From: Candidatus Mediterraneibacter merdavium | GTDB taxonomy: Bacteria; Bacillota; Clostridia; Lachnospirales; Lachnospiraceae | Reading direction: 5' to 3' | Assembly (NCBI GenBank): GCA_019118545.1 | Contig: DWYT01000157.1 | Coordinates: forward strand, 1 to 35,347 | Length of the DNA stretch: 35,347 bases | In this document: positions 33,424-35,347 of the stretch, piece after piece | Position numbering within the stretch: position 1 is the first letter of the stretch | Layout: every line of letters begins with the position of its first letter | The notes under the pieces: model-generated | Seen by the model: the letters and a program-made list of their open reading frames with translations, nothing else | Databases searched by the model: none | Told to the model about the DNA's origin: nothing | Translations under genes and position numbers: made by a program

Positions 33424-34153
33424 AAAGAGATGGAGCAATTCTGCCTATCTTCTTTCTTTTACAAAATGGTTCACAAAGGGAGAAAAAGCATGGATCAACT
33501 TCCGGGGTTCCGGAGATTATGCCCGCATTTTCTCTGAGCTTGAAGATGCAGACGCCCTTGTCCTTGGCATGCCTCTTTATGTGGATGCCATACCCTCGCA
33601 TATACTGATACTGCTCCAGAAAATCGAACAATATGTAAAGGAAAAAGGTGTCACTTTCCGCGTATACAGCCTGTGCAACTGCGGTTTCTATGAGGGCGTA
33701 CAGTGTGAATACGAGCTTGAAATGGTTCGATGCTGGTGTGAACGCAGCGGTCTTGAATTCTGCGGGGGAGCCGGGATCGGAGCCGGGGAAATGATCGGTG
33801 TGCTCCCGCTCTCTCCTATAATCAGCATCGCGGTTCTGCTGCTTCAGGGCATTATTTTTACGACAGTTTCTCTAAGCGGCGGCACGTTTTCCCTGCAGGC
33901 GCTTCTGGGACACCTGTCTCTGTTGGGGGTGTTCATTTCTGTTATGGTCGCCGTCTTGTTCAGTATACGTCCATGGATCGTGGCAGCGCAAGTGGGCACG
34001 TCTGTTTCAGTCCGGCGCGGACATGGCGTCCGGTTTTCCACAGTCAGCTTCTGCCCGGCTTTCCTGTTCGTATTTTTTGCCAGCATATACTGGGCGCTGC
34101 GCGCATTTGTTCTTCATCTTGTACCTGTATGGAAGCTCTTTCGCAAAGCGTGA
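33392..34153 (+). CDS. flavodoxin-like protein with C-terminal membrane domain
   Basis: A 253-aa protein. Residues 1-130 are flavodoxin-like (KTVFIAASPKKRWSNSAYLL, then ADALVLGMPLYVDAIPSHIL). Residues 145-250 add three or four membrane helices (IISIAVLLLQGIIFTTVSL, SLLGVFISVMVAVLFSI, FCPAFLFVFFASIYWALRAFVL). Start is TTG at 33392, nine bases after AAAGGAGG, inside the end of the preceding gene. The two-gene arrangement suggests a membrane-docked flavin redox pair; substrate is unknown. The soluble domain lacks the Cys pair of its neighbour. Confidence 0.75.
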   Translation: MKTVFIAASPKKRWSNSAYLLSFTKWFTKGEKAWINFRGSGDYARIFSELEDADALVLGMPLYVDAIPSHILILLQKIEQYVKEKGVTFRVYSLCNCGFYEGVQCEYELEMVRCWCERSGLEFCGGAGIGAGEMIGVLPLSPIISIAVLLLQGIIFTTVSLSGGTFSLQALLGHLSLLGVFISVMVAVLFSIRPWIVAAQVGTSVSVRRGHGVRFSTVSFCPAFLFVFFASIYWALRAFVLHLVPVWKLFRKA

Positions 34154-34159
34154 GCTTTA

Positions 34160-34216
34160 ATTTGAAGACTTAATTGGAAGATTGGAAGATTTGATTGGGA
34201 GATTTAATTGGAGGGG
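34160..34216 (+). repeat. degenerate purine-rich short repeats
   Basis: Four imperfect units of the form GAAGAYTTRATTGG run between the flavodoxin-like gene and the C39 peptidase gene, which converge here. No clear terminator hairpin is seen in this gap. Confidence 0.6.
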
Positions 34217-34236
34217 GCGGACTTATCCGTCCCTTG

Positions 34237-35058
34237 TCATCCTCTTGTATACGCCCACAGATTATTGATCTGGTACTCCAATGTTTCATATTCCCACAGC
34301 TTTTTGCTGCGCTTTACACTGTTGGGGTCATTGACCCTGATCTTCCCTTCCTCCACGCCTGTAAGAACAATGAAATGCCCTGTGGTCGTGAAATCTCCCG
34401 GCCTCATACTGCATATAATGGGTCTTCCGTTTTCAAGTGCCGAAAATATTCCATCTTTGCTCAATCCCAGTTCTTCTCCCAAGACGCCGAACTGCTGTGC
34501 TCCCTCTGTCATCAGGCTCCAGCTCGTACCTGCCTCGCCCGTATAGTACCCCTGCTCTTCCGCAAATTTTGCCACTTTATACGGAGTGACTGTAGGATCT
34601 CCCGTCAGTCCTGATACTACCATGGACAGCGCTGTCGGGCCGCATCCGTTCACCGCGATCATATTATCGCCGTATATCTGGTAACCCCAGCGCTCATCCC
34701 ACTGAAGAAGATGTGGAATAACACCCACTGTCACATCCCCTATGTCCTCCGCTGGCGGGTTATCCTTCATATTGGGATAATTCTTTATAAAATCCGAAGT
34801 CTCTGGATTGTTTTCCAAAAGCTCTCCCAGTGTGCCGGACACATCTCCTGCCTCTGCGATCACCGTGTGAACTTCCTTTCCCCATAAAATCCCTTCCTCC
34901 GTCAGGATGAGATGATCACCAATCACTTTCTTTGCGGCGAGTGCCCCTGCAACAAGGAGCACAGCCGCCAGAACTCCCCGCACAAGCCTTGCGGTACTCC
35001 GCCTTCTCCGCCTCGCACGATTCTGCTTTCTTCTGCCATACACTCTCTGGTCTGCCAT
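34237..35058 (-). CDS. membrane-anchored C39-like cysteine peptidase
   Basis: A 273-aa protein with an Arg/Lys-rich N-terminus and one membrane helix (LVRGVLAAVLLVAGALAAKKV, about residues 25-45), then an extracellular region. The peptidase C39-like domain (about 110-270) has the catalytic Cys in VNGCGPTALSMVVSGL, the His in TTTGHFIVLTGV and the Asp/Asn in RVNDPNSVKRSKKLWEY. The type is common in Lachnospiraceae as a surface protein, with no known target. Start ATG follows GGAGGAGATTACAG. No ABC transporter is next to it, so it is not an evident bacteriocin leader peptidase. Confidence 0.87.
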   Translation of the reverse strand: MADQRVYGRRKQNRARRRRRSTARLVRGVLAAVLLVAGALAAKKVIGDHLILTEEGILWGKEVHTVIAEAGDVSGTLGELLENNPETSDFIKNYPNMKDNPPAEDIGDVTVGVIPHLLQWDERWGYQIYGDNMIAVNGCGPTALSMVVSGLTGDPTVTPYKVAKFAEEQGYYTGEAGTSWSLMTEGAQQFGVLGEELGLSKDGIFSALENGRPIICSMRPGDFTTTGHFIVLTGVEEGKIRVNDPNSVKRSKKLWEYETLEYQINNLWAYTRG

Positions 35059-35185
35059 CTGTAATCTCCTCCTTTTGCATGAGAAGATTATATCCCTTTC
35101 ATGCAGAGTATTCTTTTAAATAAACCTTAAGTTTTTATGATGATTCAGGTGTGGAAAGTTCTTTTAACACCCGTTCCTATGAAAA

Positions 35186-35213
35186 AAGCACCTTACCGTC
35201 TGATAAGGTGCTT
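35186..35213 (-). terminator. terminator of the gene at the right edge
   Basis: AAGCACCTTA/TAAGGTGCTT (10 bp, 8-nt loop) is followed by TTTTTT on the minus strand. It begins six bases after the partial gene's stop. Confidence 0.85.
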
Positions 35214-35218
35214 CTAAT

Positions 35219-35347
35219 TTAATTACCATTTTCTTTTCGGGCAAATAAATATCCGCTTAGAGTAAATAAAAGAGTCTTAATTATTTCAATAATCGAATTT
35301 GTAAGTTTGCTTGTTTTTCCAAAAGCTATAGTCACTATCGTATCTAT
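35219..35347 (-). CDS. partial C-terminus of an AT-rich gene
   Basis: The minus strand is open from the window edge for 42 codons, ending KTLLFTLSGYLFARKENGN and a TAA just before a terminator. One hydrophobic helix is visible. I recognise no family. AT content is higher than in its neighbours, which could mean foreign origin. The gene continues beyond the window. Confidence 0.5.
   Translation of the reverse strand: MDTIVTIAFGKTSKLTNSIIEIIKTLLFTLSGYLFARKENGN

Overview
The window looks like chromosome from an anaerobic, gut-type Bacillota, most likely a Lachnospiraceae relative. The grounds are strong AGGAGG ribosome sites, occasional TTG starts, XRE/TPR regulators, paired flavodoxin-like genes, a mannose-family PTS, and collagen-like (Gly-X-Thr)n proteins. 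The genus cannot be fixed from the sequence alone.

Layout. 1-1935: a possible transposase scrap, proA, feoA and a doubtful micro-ORF. 1936-7120, all minus strand: a nicotinamidase/alcohol dehydrogenase/crcB operon, a repeat-bearing intergenic region, and a CcdA-TlpA fusion/acetyltransferase/8-oxoG glycosylase operon. 7222-8693: a Crp/Fnr regulator divergent from a ferredoxin-type Fe-S protein, with an FNR-box-like palindrome between them. 8836-20715: a GalNAc/galactosamine utilisation locus containing gatZ, gatY, nagA/agaA, an AraC regulator, yajC, agaS and PTS IIA, IID, IIC and IIB. This locus is interrupted by a rod-like structured RNA candidate (11192-11368), a hendecad coiled-coil gene and a small membrane protein. 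The inferred pathway is uptake as sugar-phosphate by the PTS, deacetylation by NagA, deamination/isomerisation by AgaS to tagatose-6-P, and, after a kinase not present here, aldol cleavage by GatYZ. A TTTGCA(C/T) motif recurs in its three control regions. 20819-23401: an XRE regulator, a PLDc_N peptide and an ABC ATPase fused out of frame to a truncated permease.

23688-29847 is the most striking part. A collagen-like gene, transcribed on the minus strand downstream of a TPR glycosyltransferase, is split by a 3,339-bp element (24973-28311). The element carries a membrane GGDEF diguanylate cyclase, a small DUF6870-like protein, and a large serine recombinase whose stop lies 7 bp from one end. 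Both junctions share the trinucleotide GCT. Joining the element ends gives a 29-bp near-perfect palindrome (a credible attP). Joining the host flanks restores one 543-aa ORF with exact Gly-X-Tyr-type triplet phase across the junction. In the integrated state the 5' piece ends at a stop supplied by the element and the 3' piece has no start codon. The element is therefore a precise, in principle reversible, switch on a surface or spore-filament gene.

29848-35347: argG with an ARG-box-like palindrome, a second XRE/TPR regulator, two overlapping flavodoxin-like genes (the second with an added membrane domain), a membrane-anchored C39-type peptidase, and the C-terminal end of an AT-rich minus-strand gene.
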